A stretch of DNA of 64,000 nt from CAVVSD01 sp963757125 (lineage in GTDB: Bacteria > Actinomycetota > Thermoleophilia > Solirubrobacterales > Solirubrobacteraceae): contig CAVWQP010000009.1 in the NCBI GenBank assembly GCA_963757125.1, forward strand, positions 1,364,001 through 1,428,000. Reading direction: 5' to 3'. Below the pieces are notes generated by a model. The model did not search any database, was not told the origin of the DNA, and saw nothing but the letters and a program-made list of their open reading frames with translations. The translations under genes were made by a program, and so were the position numbers. Positions 7,401 through 16,815 of this stretch are shown here, in pieces (the stretch's first letter is position 1; each line of letters starts with the position of its first letter).

Positions 7401-10400
7401 GTGAGCAGCCCCTCTGTCGCCCATCTCCACGTCCACTCCGAGTACTCGCTGCTGGACGGCGCATGCAAGATCGACGATCTCGCCGCGCGCGCAGCAGCCT
7501 TCGGCCAGCCCGCACTCGGGCTGACCGACCACGGCGTCATGAACGGCGCCGTCGAGCTCTACAAGGCCGCCAAGAAGCACGGCATCAAGCCGATCGTCGG
7601 CTGCGAGGTCTACCTCGTCGACGACCACAAGGCCGACCCCTCCGCGGGGAAGACGGAGCGCAACCACCTGACGCTCCTCGCGGAGAGCGACGAGGGGTAC
7701 CGCAACCTCGTGCGGCTGTCCTCCTCCGGCTTCCTCGAGGGGCTGCAGCGCGGGAAGCCCACCGTCGACCTCGGGCTGCTCGAGCGCCACGGCAAGGGCA
7801 TCATCGCCCTCACCGGCTGCCTCGCCAGCCGCTTCTGCCAGCGGATCACCGACGGTCGGATGGACGATGCGCGCGCCCACGCGGAGGACCTGCTCGGCAT
7901 CTTCGGGTCCGACAACGTCTTCTTCGAGGTGCAGAAGAACGGCCTCGCGCTGCAGGACCAGGCGAACGAGGGCATCGTGCAGATCGCGCGCGAGCTCGGC
8001 CGCCCGCTCGTCGGCACGGCCGACGTCCACTACCTCGGGCGCGAGGACTACCACCACCACACGGCGCTGCTGTGCGTGCAGACGAAGTCGACGCTGCAGG
8101 CGCCGAAGATGACCTTCGAGACGAACGAGTTCTTCCTGAAGTCCACGGAGGAGATGTCGCAGGCGTTCGCCGAGTGGCCCGAGGCGATCGCCTCGACGCT
8201 CGAGATCGCCGAGCGGTGCAGCACGGAGATCGAGCTGGGCCGCCAGCTCATCCCGCGCTATCTCCCGGACGGCGAGGACGAGAAGGCCTACCTGCGCGAG
8301 CGGGTGATGGAGGGCATGCGGCGCCGCTACGGCGATCCGCCGCCGGCCGAGGCGATCGAGCGCATGGAGATGGAGCTCGAGGTCGTCAACCGGATGGGCT
8401 TCGACGCGTACTTCCTCATCGTGTGGGACTTCGTGAAGTACGCGAAGGACAACGGGATCGCGGTCGGCCCCGGCCGAGGCAGCGCCGCGGGCAGCCTCGT
8501 CGCGTACTGCCTGCAGATCACGGACGTCGATCCCCTGCGCTACGGGCTCCTCTTCGAGCGGTTCCTCAACCCCGAGCGCGTGTCGATGCCTGATATCGAC
8601 ATCGACTTCTCCGTCCGCGGGCGCGAGCGCGTCATGCGCTACGTGACCCAGAAGTACGGGCGCGAGTCGGTCGCGCAGATCGTCACCTTCGGCAAGATGT
8701 TCCCGCGGGCCGCGACCCGTGACGCCGCCCGCGTGCTCGGGCACGACTACGGCGCGGGGGATCGTCTGGCCAAGCTCATCCCCGACCCGATCATGGGCCG
8801 GCCGCCGAGCTTCGAGGACTGCCTGCGCGAGGGTGAGCCGCTCAAGGTGGCCTACGACTCCGACCCGACGGCGAAGCAGATCATCGACGTCGCCAAGGGC
8901 CTCGAGGGGATCGTCCGCAACTCGTCGATCCACGCGGCGGCCGTCGTCATCGCCGATCGCCCGCTGACCGACATCGTCCCTCTGCAGCTGGCCGACGCCG
9001 GCACCGGGGAGGACGGTCAGCGCGTCTACCGGACCGTGACGCAGTACTCCATGAAGCCCGTCGAGGAGCTCGGCCTCCTCAAGATGGACTTCCTGGGCCT
9101 GCGCAACCTGGACGTCATCGAGGACGCCCTCGACATCATCGGCCGGTCCACCGGCGAGCGGCCCGACATGACGACCCTGCCGCTCGACGACACGGGTCCG
9201 TACGAGATGCTCGCGCGGGGCGACTCGGTGGGCGTGTTCCAGTTCGAGTCCGAGGGCATGCAGGAGGCGCTGCGCAAGGTCCGCCCGACGGAGTTCGACG
9301 ACCTCGTCGCGCTCAACGCGCTGTACCGACCGGGCGCCATGGACCAGATCCCCACGTACGCGCGGGGCAAGCGCAACCCGGACGCAGTGACCTTCCCCGA
9401 CCCGCGGCTGGAGCCGATCATCGGCCCGACGTACGGCGTGATCCTGTACCAGGAGCAGGCCATGCAGATCTCCAAGGAGATCGCGGGCTTCTCGGGTGCG
9501 CGCGCCGACGATCTGCGCAAGGCCATCGGCAAGAAGAACCGTGCCGCCATGGCGCAGCTCGAGCCGGAGTTCCGCGAGGGCTGCCGCGCGTCGGGCACGA
9601 GCGACGCCGTCATCGACTGGCTCTGGACGACGAACGAGAAGTCGGCCGACTACTCGTTCAACCGCTCGCACGCCGCCTGCTACGCGCTCATCGCGTACCG
9701 CACGGCCTGGCTGAAGGCGAACCATCCCGCCGAGTACATGGCGGCCCTCATCTCCAGCGTCATGGACACGAAGGACAAGGTGCCCTTCTTCGCCAACCAG
9801 GCGGAGTCGATGGGCATCGAGATCCTGCCGCCCGACGTCAACGTCTCCGACCACGAGTTCGTCGTCGACGAGGGGAACATCCGCTTCGGGCTCGACGCCG
9901 TGAAGGGCGTCGGCTACGCGGCTGTCGAGGCGATCAAGGCCGCCCGCGCCGAGGCCGGGAACTTCGAGTCGCTCTGGGACTTCTGCGCACGCGTCGACGC
10001 ACGGGCGGTGAACAAGAAGGCCATCGAGGCGCTGGTCAAGTGCGGTGCGTTCGGCTCCACCGGCGCGTCACGCAAGGGCATGCTCACCGTGCTCGAGCAG
10101 GCCCAGGCCGCCGGGGCGAAGACCCAGCAGGACGCCCAGATCGGCCAGGGCTCGATCTTCGACGGTCTCTTCGACGAAGCTGCGGCCGAGAGCGGGGCGA
10201 TGGCCGCGTTCGCCGCGCCGCAGCACCCGCCGATCCCGTCCGAGGAGTTCGACCAGCCCGAGATGCTGGCGATCGAGAAGGAGTCGATCGGCCTCTTCAT
10301 CTCCGCGCATCCGCTCAAGCAGGTCCGCGAGGCGCTGCGCGTGCGCGTCGACTGCGGCCTGGCCGAGCTCGCCGACCGCAAGGACGGCGACTGGGTCACC

Positions 10401-10955
10401 GCCGGCGGCATCATCACGCAGGCCAAGAAGATCCGCACCCGCAACGGCGACCACATGATGTTCGCGACGCTCGACGACCTCGAGGGGTCGGTCGAGGTCA
10501 TCGTCTTCGGCAAGGCGCTCGGGGAGTTCGAGGGCGCGCTGGGCGTCGACTCGGTCGTGCTCGTGCGCGGCAGGGTCGACCACAAGGAGGCGACGAAGAC
10601 GTCGCTGGTGGCGCAGACCGTCGAGCCGTTCGAGCCCTCCGAGGACGAGATCGAGAAGGCCAAGCGCGAAGCGAGCACGCGGCGCCTCGGCCCGCCGCCG
10701 CTCAAGCTGCGCCTCGACGCCGCGCGCCTCCCCGCCTCCGCGATCGACGATCTCAAGGACCTCCTCGGGTCGTTCCCGGGCGAGTCGGAGGTCGTGCTCG
10801 AGCTCCTGCTGTCCGCCGGGGATCCGCGGACCCTGCGGCTCGGCAACGCGTTCAAGGTCGCGCCGACGCCGACGTTGCGCGCCGAGCTGGAGCAGATCCT
10901 CGGGCCCGCGGTCGTGCGCGCGCCCGCGGCAGCCGCACCGACCGCCGCCGCCTGA
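7401..10955 (+). CDS. dnaE: DNA polymerase III alpha subunit
   Basis: Replicative polymerase subunit (1184 aa from GTG 7401), a normal length for DnaE1. The N-terminal PHP domain opens with HLHVHSEYS. The polymerase active site is MPDIDIDF (Asp 398, 400 and 402). GPGRGSAAGSLVAYC and YQEQAMQI are typical palm/fingers motifs. A helix-hairpin-helix follows, then an OB-fold near the C-terminus (GDWVTAGGIITQAKK ... SVEVIVFGKAL). The start is uncertain between ATG 7386 and GTG 7401; the shorter form begins directly at the family N-terminus. Its stop overlaps the next ATG (TGATG). Confidence 0.96.
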   Translation: MSSPSVAHLHVHSEYSLLDGACKIDDLAARAAAFGQPALGLTDHGVMNGAVELYKAAKKHGIKPIVGCEVYLVDDHKADPSAGKTERNHLTLLAESDEGYRNLVRLSSSGFLEGLQRGKPTVDLGLLERHGKGIIALTGCLASRFCQRITDGRMDDARAHAEDLLGIFGSDNVFFEVQKNGLALQDQANEGIVQIARELGRPLVGTADVHYLGREDYHHHTALLCVQTKSTLQAPKMTFETNEFFLKSTEEMSQAFAEWPEAIASTLEIAERCSTEIELGRQLIPRYLPDGEDEKAYLRERVMEGMRRRYGDPPPAEAIERMEMELEVVNRMGFDAYFLIVWDFVKYAKDNGIAVGPGRGSAAGSLVAYCLQITDVDPLRYGLLFERFLNPERVSMPDIDIDFSVRGRERVMRYVTQKYGRESVAQIVTFGKMFPRAATRDAARVLGHDYGAGDRLAKLIPDPIMGRPPSFEDCLREGEPLKVAYDSDPTAKQIIDVAKGLEGIVRNSSIHAAAVVIADRPLTDIVPLQLADAGTGEDGQRVYRTVTQYSMKPVEELGLLKMDFLGLRNLDVIEDALDIIGRSTGERPDMTTLPLDDTGPYEMLARGDSVGVFQFESEGMQEALRKVRPTEFDDLVALNALYRPGAMDQIPTYARGKRNPDAVTFPDPRLEPIIGPTYGVILYQEQAMQISKEIAGFSGARADDLRKAIGKKNRAAMAQLEPEFREGCRASGTSDAVIDWLWTTNEKSADYSFNRSHAACYALIAYRTAWLKANHPAEYMAALISSVMDTKDKVPFFANQAESMGIEILPPDVNVSDHEFVVDEGNIRFGLDAVKGVGYAAVEAIKAARAEAGNFESLWDFCARVDARAVNKKAIEALVKCGAFGSTGASRKGMLTVLEQAQAAGAKTQQDAQIGQGSIFDGLFDEAAAESGAMAAFAAPQHPPIPSEEFDQPEMLAIEKESIGLFISAHPLKQVREALRVRVDCGLAELADRKDGDWVTAGGIITQAKKIRTRNGDHMMFATLDDLEGSVEVIVFGKALGEFEGALGVDSVVLVRGRVDHKEATKTSLVAQTVEPFEPSEDEIEKAKREASTRRLGPPPLKLRLDAARLPASAIDDLKDLLGSFPGESEVVLELLLSAGDPRTLRLGNAFKVAPTPTLRAELEQILGPAVVRAPAAAAPTAAA

Positions 10956-11509
10956 TGCCCCTGCTGCTCTGCGCGGTCGTCCTCGTGCTCGTCGCGCTGA
11001 CGAGCGTCGCCTGCGGTGGCGGCGGCGGGGAGAACGCATCCAAGCCGCTCCCCGAGGCGCCCGCCGGGATCACGGTGCGCAGCTCGGCGTTCGCCGAGGG
11101 CGCGACGATCCCGACGCGCTACACGTGCGACGGCGACGACGACTCCCCCGAGCTGTCGTGGTCGGGCGTGCCGAGCGGGGCGAAGGAGCTCGCGCTCGTC
11201 GTCGACGACCCGAAGGCAGGGCACTACGTGCACTGGACGGTCGTGGGGATCCCGCCGACGGTCATGGGCGCGACCGAGGACGAGGAGCCCAAGGGCGGCA
11301 CGGAGCTGGCCAACAGCGCCGGCGACGACGACTGGATGGGCCCGTGTCCGCCGGAGGGCGACGGCGTGCACGACTACCTGTTCGCGGTCTACGCGCTCGA
11401 CGCTCCGCTGCGTCTGGGCGACGACGCCACGCCGGACGAGGTGCGCACCGCGATCGGCGAGCACGCGCTCGCGCGCGGCGTGCTCACCGGCCGCTTCGGC
11501 CGCGGCTGA
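10955..11509 (+). CDS. YbhB/YbcL (PEBP) family lipoprotein
   Basis: A 184-residue protein of the phosphatidylethanolamine-binding/Raf-kinase-inhibitor-like family, predicted to be exported and lipid-anchored. It has a hydrophobic signal peptide, a lipobox ending TSVAC with Cys 20, a poly-Gly spacer, and then the PEBP domain (FAEGATIPTRYTCDGDD, LALVVDDPKA, HWTVVGIP, HDYLFAVYALD). It overlaps dnaE by one base (TGATG) and is probably co-transcribed; no functional link is evident. The ligand is unknown. It converges on the response regulator gene with 4 bases between stops. Confidence 0.85.
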   Translation: MPLLLCAVVLVLVALTSVACGGGGGENASKPLPEAPAGITVRSSAFAEGATIPTRYTCDGDDDSPELSWSGVPSGAKELALVVDDPKAGHYVHWTVVGIPPTVMGATEDEEPKGGTELANSAGDDDWMGPCPPEGDGVHDYLFAVYALDAPLRLGDDATPDEVRTAIGEHALARGVLTGRFGRG

Positions 11510-11513
11510 CGCC

Positions 11514-11972
11514 TCAGGCCGAGCGCGGCAGCTGCACGATGCGGCCGAAGAAGCGCTCGATGCAGTGCACGACCGTCGTGAACTCGTCGAAGTCCGTCGG
11601 CTTGGTCACGTACGCGTTGGCGTGCAGCTGGTAGCTGTGCCGGATGTCCTGCGCCGCGCTGGACGTCGTCAGGACGACGACCGGGATCGTGCACAGGTCC
11701 CGGTCGGCCTTGACCTCGGCCAGCACCTCGCGACCGTCCTTGCGGGGCATGTTGAGATCGAGCAGCACGAGATCGGGACGCGGCGTCCCGGCGAACTCGT
11801 CCTCACGACGCAGGTAGCGCAGGGCGTCGACGCCGTCCACCACGGCGGCGATGTCCGTCTCGGGCGCGTACGTCTCGAGCGCCTCGCGGATCATCAGCGC
11901 GTCGCCCGGGTCGTCCTCGACGAGGAGCACCGTGCGTGCCCATGAGTGTCGGCGGGGGCCGAAGCCTTCCAT
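11514..11972 (-). CDS. Response regulator, stand-alone receiver (Rcp1-like)
   Basis: A 152-residue single receiver domain without an output domain. Acidic pocket residues are in LLVEDDPGD (about 19-21). The phospho-acceptor is Asp 72 in LLDLNMP. The Thr is in VVLTTSS and the Lys in YVTKPTDFDEF. The conserved N-terminal VLLVEDDPGDALMIREAL resembles phytochrome-associated Rcp1 regulators. It begins immediately after the stop of the upstream kinase gene (TGA then ATG), so the kinase is its obvious partner. Without an effector domain it probably acts by protein contact or as a phosphotransfer intermediate. Confidence 0.9.
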   Translation of the reverse strand: MEGFGPRRHSWARTVLLVEDDPGDALMIREALETYAPETDIAAVVDGVDALRYLRREDEFAGTPRPDLVLLDLNMPRKDGREVLAEVKADRDLCTIPVVVLTTSSAAQDIRHSYQLHANAYVTKPTDFDEFTTVVHCIERFFGRIVQLPRSA

Positions 11973-13634
11973 TCACGCGCTCCTCTCTGGTCGTACGGGC
12001 AGGGTGAACCGGAACGTCGCTCCGGTCGGCACCTCGGTGTCGAGCCAGATCCGGCCCCCGTGATGCTCCACGATCTTGCGACACAACGCCAGTCCGATGC
12101 CGGTCCCCTCGTAGGACTCCTTGGGATGCAGGCGCTGGAAGATGGCGAAGATGCGCTCGGCGTACTCGGGATCGATGCCGATCCCCTCGTCGCGGCAGGT
12201 GATCGTCCAGGCCGCGCCCTCGCGCTCGGCGGTCACGTGGATGACCGGCGGGTCGTCGCCGTGGAACTTCAGGGCGTTGCCGATGAGATTCTGGAAGACG
12301 GCCACGAGGAGGACGGGATCGCCGTCGACGACCGGTAGCGGGCCGACCTCGACCCGCGCGCCGGTGGTCTCGATGCGCGACGCGAGGTTGTCCTGCGCGG
12401 TCCGCGCGATGTCGTCGAGCCCGACCTCGACGAGCGGCGCGTCGGCGCGCCCCACCCGTGAGAAGGCGAGCAGGTCGGAGATGAGCGCCTGCATGCGCTT
12501 GGCGCCGTCGACGGCGAAGCCGATGTACTGGTCGGCGCGCTCGTCGAGCTGGCCCTCGTAGCGGCGCTGCAGGAGCTGGCAGAAGCTGGCGACCTTGCGC
12601 AGGGGTTCCTGGAGGTCGTGGGAGGCGACGTAGGCGAACTGCTCGAGCTCGGCATTGGACCGCTCGAGGTCGCGCGCCTTCATCTCCAGCTCGTGCGCCT
12701 GCTCCTCGAGCTGCATGCGGCTCGCGCGCACCTCCGACAGGTCGGCGAGGATGCGCTGGCGCATCGAGTCGACGTCCTCGGCGAGCCCGACGACGTCGGC
12801 GGGGCCGTCGGCCGCGAGCCTGTGCCCGAGGTCGCCGCGGGAGACGATCCGCGCGTCCGCGGCCAGGCGCCCGAGCGGGCGCGTCACAGCCCGGCTCATG
12901 GCGACCGCGACGGCCACGAGCGCCAGCGCGAGCGCGCCGGCGATGACGAAGAACGAGACGGTGGTCGACCGCGCCGCGTCGTCGAGGCGCTCCTTCGCGT
13001 CGGCCCGGCGCGCGGCGATGTCGGCGTTCAGCGCGCCGAGCGCGCCGGTCACCCGTGCGAAGCTCGCCGCCGACCGCGTCGCGCGGTCCCCGGGGGTCGG
13101 TGATGGGCCCTCGCGCCGGATGCGCGCGATCCCGGGGTCGGCGAACTCCGCCCGCCAGCTCTCCATCGCGGTCCCGATCGCGGCCACCCTGGCCACCAGC
13201 TCCGGCTCCCCACCGGCGAGCCCCGTGAGCCCCCGCGTGATCTGCCTCGCGTCCGCGCGGGCCCCGTCGTAGGCCTCGAGGCTGGAGTCCAGGCCGTTGA
13301 GCGCGAACCCGCGCAGGCCGTTCTGCTGGGCGACGATCGCCGCGCCGAGCTGCAGGGACGCGGTGCGCGCAGGATCGAGCTGATCGATGATCTCGTTGCG
13401 GGCGTCGCTCTGGCGCGACAGGGCCGAGGCCCCGACGATCAGGCCCGCGACGAGCACGAGCCCGAGCAGGATCACGATGATCGAGACCCACTGGCCGAGC
13501 CGCAGCCGGCTCATGATCGTCGCCTTCGGCCGGGGTATCGCGAGCGCGGGGGACGCGCCGTCCCCGTTCAGCGACCTCCCCGGATCGGGGGCGACTGCGG
13601 GTGGAGCCTCGATCTCCTTGACGTCCTGATCCAC
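11973..13634 (-). CDS. Membrane sensor histidine kinase (CHASE3-like, HAMP, HisKA, HATPase)
   Basis: A 553-residue kinase. It has a transmembrane helix at ~52-72 and an extracytoplasmic helical sensor region resembling CHASE3 (QNGLRGFALNG). A second transmembrane helix spans ~227-246, followed by HAMP and a coiled coil. HisKA has its phospho-acceptor His in ASHDLQEPLRKV (~339). HATPase_c has QNLIGNALKF, DEGIGID and GTGIGLALC. The SHDLQEPLR box is typical of phytochrome-type kinases. The GTG at 13634 was chosen because GAGGA precedes it by 5 bases; ATG 13691 would add 19 residues without family character, and ATG 13514 is also possible. It pairs with the adjoining receiver. Confidence 0.9.
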   Translation of the reverse strand: MDQDVKEIEAPPAVAPDPGRSLNGDGASPALAIPRPKATIMSRLRLGQWVSIIVILLGLVLVAGLIVGASALSRQSDARNEIIDQLDPARTASLQLGAAIVAQQNGLRGFALNGLDSSLEAYDGARADARQITRGLTGLAGGEPELVARVAAIGTAMESWRAEFADPGIARIRREGPSPTPGDRATRSAASFARVTGALGALNADIAARRADAKERLDDAARSTTVSFFVIAGALALALVAVAVAMSRAVTRPLGRLAADARIVSRGDLGHRLAADGPADVVGLAEDVDSMRQRILADLSEVRASRMQLEEQAHELEMKARDLERSNAELEQFAYVASHDLQEPLRKVASFCQLLQRRYEGQLDERADQYIGFAVDGAKRMQALISDLLAFSRVGRADAPLVEVGLDDIARTAQDNLASRIETTGARVEVGPLPVVDGDPVLLVAVFQNLIGNALKFHGDDPPVIHVTAEREGAAWTITCRDEGIGIDPEYAERIFAIFQRLHPKESYEGTGIGLALCRKIVEHHGGRIWLDTEVPTGATFRFTLPVRPERSA

Positions 13635-13699
13635 GCGGGTCCTCGTCCCCGTGCAGTGTGGGTGGTCGCGCGTCGCCGTGCGCCGGTGCAACCCCCCGT

Positions 13700-14671
13700 T
13701 CAGCCGACCCGCGACCCCACCAGCGGCCCGATGGTCTTGCCGGCCAGCTCCACCATCTCGAGGTCGGACGGGTCGGGCAGCGAGATCGTGAAGCCCTCGA
13801 TGCCCGCCTCGACGAAGGCGCCGAGCTGCTCGGCGATCTCGTCCGGCCCGCCCGCGATCACCATCGGGACGCGGCGCTCGGGCAGCGAGCCGTCGGCCTT
13901 GCCCGCCTCGACGCGGCGCAGCGCGTCCTCGTGGCTGGAGCCGAGGTACAGCGAGGCCAGCCGGGTGCGGGTGATCTCGGACGGGTCGCGGCCGACGTCC
14001 TCGCAGTGGCCCTCGAGCACGCCCATGAGGTGGCGGATCTTGTCGACGTCGCCCATGACGTTGCAGCCGTCGGCGTACTTGGCGACGAGGCGCAGCGTCT
14101 TGCGCTCGCCGCTGCCGCCGACGACGATCGGGATGTCGCCGCGGAGGGGCTGCGGGATGTTCAGCGCGTCCTTGATGCTGTGGTGCTTGCCCTCGTAGGA
14201 GGACTCGGGGTTCGCGAACATCGCCCGCGCGATGTTCAGGGCGTCCTCGAGGTGCTCGAAGCGCTGACCGAGCGAGGGGAAGTCGAACCCGTAGGCGAGG
14301 TGCTCCTCCTCGAACCAGGCGGCGCCGATGCCGAGGAACGCGCGCCCGCCCGAGATCACGTCGAGGCCGGTCGTGATCTTGGCCAGGAGCGCGGGGTTGC
14401 GGTACATGACGCCGCCGACGAGCAGCCCGAGGCTGACCTTCTCCGTCCGCGCGGCGATCGCCGCGAGCATCGTGTTCCCGTCGAACATGTTCAGCGTGCG
14501 GTCTCCCACCGGCGGGATCTGGTGGAAGTGGTCCATGACGGTGATCGTGCTGAAGCCCGAGCTCTCCGCGGTCCTCGCGATATCGGTGATCGTGTCGAAG
14601 AGGCCGTCCGGCTCCACGCCGGGGTAGTTGAACTTCGGCAGGTGCAGACCGAGCGTGATGGGGGCGCGCAT
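13700..14671 (-). CDS. LLM class F420-dependent oxidoreductase
   Basis: A 323-residue luciferase-like TIM-barrel oxidoreductase, probably using coenzyme F420 (inferred from the family). Visible: GLHLPKFNYPG at the start, TVMDHFHQIP, LGLLVGGVMYRNPALLAK, GRAFLGIGAAWFEEEH and the phosphate-binding IPIVVGGSGERKTLRL. The ATG at 14671, preceded by TAGCGT at the usual distance, is preferred over an upstream alternative that would add three residues (MLR). It follows the MFS gene by 18 bases on the same strand. Substrate unknown. Confidence 0.9.
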   Translation of the reverse strand: MRAPITLGLHLPKFNYPGVEPDGLFDTITDIARTAESSGFSTITVMDHFHQIPPVGDRTLNMFDGNTMLAAIAARTEKVSLGLLVGGVMYRNPALLAKITTGLDVISGGRAFLGIGAAWFEEEHLAYGFDFPSLGQRFEHLEDALNIARAMFANPESSYEGKHHSIKDALNIPQPLRGDIPIVVGGSGERKTLRLVAKYADGCNVMGDVDKIRHLMGVLEGHCEDVGRDPSEITRTRLASLYLGSSHEDALRRVEAGKADGSLPERRVPMVIAGGPDEIAEQLGAFVEAGIEGFTISLPDPSDLEMVELAGKTIGPLVGSRVG

Positions 14672-14678
14672 CCGGAGC

Positions 14679-14684
14679 ACGCTA
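14679..14684 (-). promoter_or_regulatory. -10-like TAGCGT before the F420 oxidoreductase
   Basis: On the minus strand TAGCGT ends 7 bases before ATG 14671, between the MFS stop and this gene. An internal leaderless promoter is possible. Confidence 0.5.
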
Positions 14685-14689
14685 CTCCT

Positions 14690-15910
14690 CTATGCGTCCG
14701 CGGAGCGGTCCCGCAGTCCGGGCAACGCGAGGAACAGGCCGATGGCCACAGCGGTGCCCGCGAGCGCCGCCAGGGCGAGCAGCTCGCGGGCACCGAGCGC
14801 CGCCGCGAGCGGGCCCGTGAGCGCGTAGGAGACGGGCAGGAGGGCGAACGAGAGCATCCAGTCCAGGCTCGAGACGCGGCCCAGCAGCTCGCCGGGCACG
14901 CGCGTCTGCAGCAGGGCGAACCAGATCGTGTCGCCGGCGCTGCCGATGCCGAGCAGCAGCGCGAACGGCAGCGCCGCGGCGAACCCGCCGACGAGGCCGA
15001 ACCCGGCGATCGAGAGCATGCTCAGCGACCAGAGCAGCATCATCGCCGTCACCGGCTTGCGGGGCAGCCCGCGGGCGCCGAAGAACAGCGAGGCGCCGAT
15101 GCCGGCGAACCCGGCGACGGCCAGCAGCGCCCCGTAGGCGCCCGCGCCGTTGCCCCAGTCGTTCTTGATGACGTAGGGGAGGGCGATCTCGATCGGTCCC
15201 TCGACGCACATCACGGCGATGCACGCGGCGAGCAGCGTGCCCCAGAGCCACTGCCGCCGGCGGACGTACGCGATGCCCTCGCGGATCTCGCGGATGACGT
15301 CGCCCGGCTCCTCGCGGGCGGGCGGGCGCGCGGACGTGCGCAGGAGCGACACCGCGCCGATGGAGAAGGCGAACGTCGCCGCGTCGATGACCAGGGCGGT
15401 CCCGGGTCCGGTGGCGCCGACGAGGACGCCGCCCAGCGCCGGCCCGAGCAGCGCGTAGGAGGCCTGCTGTGCGGACTGCTCCAGCGAGGTCGCCGCGACG
15501 ATCTCCTCCTTCGGCACGACGTGGGGCAGCAGCGCGGTCGCGGCGGGCTTGACGAACGCGGTCCCCGCCCCGACGAACACCGCGAGCAGCGCGCAGTGCC
15601 AGACCTCCAGCGTGCCCGCGACGGACAGCAGCCCCATGGCGAGGATCGCGACGAGCTGCAGCGCGTCGGCGACGACGATGACCGCGCGGCGGTCGACGCG
15701 GTCGACCACGACGCCTGCCACGAGCGCGCACACGACGAGCCCGGCCGAGTAGGCGAGCAGCACGAGCGAGAGGGCGCCCGGCGAGTTGTCGAGGGCGTAG
15801 ACCTGGAAGGCGAGGGCGACGGTGTAGACGCCGTCTCCGATGAGCGAGATCGTGCTGCCCGCGAACAGCAGCGCGAAGTCCCGCCGGCGCAGGGGCTGCA
15901 GCAGCCGCAC
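14690..15910 (-). CDS. MFS transporter (MFS_3/EntS-like)
   Basis: A 406-residue polytopic transporter with about 12 hydrophobic helices. The signature between helices 2 and 3 is AGVVVDRVDRRAVIVVAD, and a second half-signature is LLGRVSSLDW. The N-terminus LLQPLRRRDFALLFAGSTISLIGD is typical of the MFS_3 (enterobactin exporter-like) group of drug/metabolite exporters. GTG start 13 bases after the nfo stop, so it is likely co-transcribed with nfo. The exported substrate is unknown. Confidence 0.88.
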   Translation of the reverse strand: MRLLQPLRRRDFALLFAGSTISLIGDGVYTVALAFQVYALDNSPGALSLVLLAYSAGLVVCALVAGVVVDRVDRRAVIVVADALQLVAILAMGLLSVAGTLEVWHCALLAVFVGAGTAFVKPAATALLPHVVPKEEIVAATSLEQSAQQASYALLGPALGGVLVGATGPGTALVIDAATFAFSIGAVSLLRTSARPPAREEPGDVIREIREGIAYVRRRQWLWGTLLAACIAVMCVEGPIEIALPYVIKNDWGNGAGAYGALLAVAGFAGIGASLFFGARGLPRKPVTAMMLLWSLSMLSIAGFGLVGGFAAALPFALLLGIGSAGDTIWFALLQTRVPGELLGRVSSLDWMLSFALLPVSYALTGPLAAALGARELLALAALAGTAVAIGLFLALPGLRDRSADA

Positions 15911-15923
15911 GCGGGACAGTGTC

Positions 15924-16797
15924 CTAGCTCAGGCCACGGGCCTTGCGACCGCGCTTGCGCAGCTTCTCGGTCAGCTTGATCTGCTCGGGGGCCGGGCCGC
16001 CGGGCGGGTCGCCGTCGCCCGAGGTCTCGAGGATGCAGGGCAGGTCCTCGAACGCCGGGGCCGACAGGAACGCGGCGCAGCCGTCCTCGCCCATCTCGCC
16101 CTTGCCCACGGGCGCGTGACGGTCGCGGTTGGAGCCCAGCGGCTGCTGCGAGTCGTTGAGGTGCAGCGAGCGGAGCTTCTCGAGGCCGACCTCGTCGTCG
16201 AAGCGCGCGAGCACCTCGTCGACGCCCTCGATCGTGCGCACGTCGTAGCCGGAGGCGAGCAGGTGGCAGGAGTCCAGGCACACGCCGAGGCGCTTGCTGC
16301 GCCCGCAGGCCCGCAGGAGCTCGGAGAGCTCCTCGAACGTGCGACCCAAGCGTCCCGCCGGCGCCAGCGGTGTCCTCGAGGTGCAGCTCGCAGGAGCCCG
16401 ACTCCGCCAGCGCCTCCTTGACGAGGTCGCCGGCGCGCTTGATCGCCGGGCCGACCTCGCCCTTCAGCGCCGAGCCGGGGTGCAGCACCACGCCCGCGGC
16501 GCCGAGCGCGTCGCCCACGCGCAGGGACGTCGTGAGGGAGGCGAGCGTCTTCTCGCGGATGTCGGGATCGTCGCTGGCCGGGTTCAGCAGGTAGACGGCG
16601 TGGATGAGCACGGCCTGCACTCCAGAGCCCTCGAGCGCCTCGCGGTACTCGGCGAGCTGGTCGTCGGAGTAGGCGTGCGGCTTCCACTGCCGCGGGCTCT
16701 GGTTGAAGATCTGGATCGACCGGCAACCGCGCTCGTCGCCGCGCTCGAGGGCCTTCGCGGGCCCGCCCGCGGGGGACACGTGGGCACCGATCAGCAT
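15924..16797 (-). CDS. nfo: Endonuclease IV, reading frame interrupted by one extra base
   Basis: AP endonuclease of base-excision repair. Two in-frame pieces, 16797-16345 and 16343-15924, together give a 290-residue protein of normal length if one base near 16344 is skipped. The first piece carries GAHVSPAGG, LLIHAVYLLNPAS-type sequence, LHPGSALKG and HLEDTAGAGGTLG. The second continues with RTFEELSELL, CLDSCHLLASGYD, LHLNDSQQPLGSNRDRH and ILETSGDG. All metal-binding His/Asp/Glu motifs of the family are therefore present. The break falls inside the conserved LG/RTFEEL joint, so a sequence error or a very recent mutation is likelier than an old pseudogene. Divergent from gltX. Confidence 0.85.
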
Positions 16798-16802
16798 GGC
16801 TG

Positions 16803-16808
16803 TAGCTT
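16803..16808 (+). promoter_or_regulatory. -10-like TAGCTT before gltX
   Basis: TAGCTT ends 7 bases before ATG 16816 and only 1 base before the in-frame ATG 16810, which favours 16816 as the gltX start. Confidence 0.5.
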
Positions 16809-16815
16809 GATGGTC

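Noticed and set aside
6633..9854. A 1073-residue minus-strand open frame opposite dnaE
   Set aside because: Antisense to dnaE; composition is the Arg/Val/Asp mix typical of mirrored GC-rich codons, with no domain pattern.
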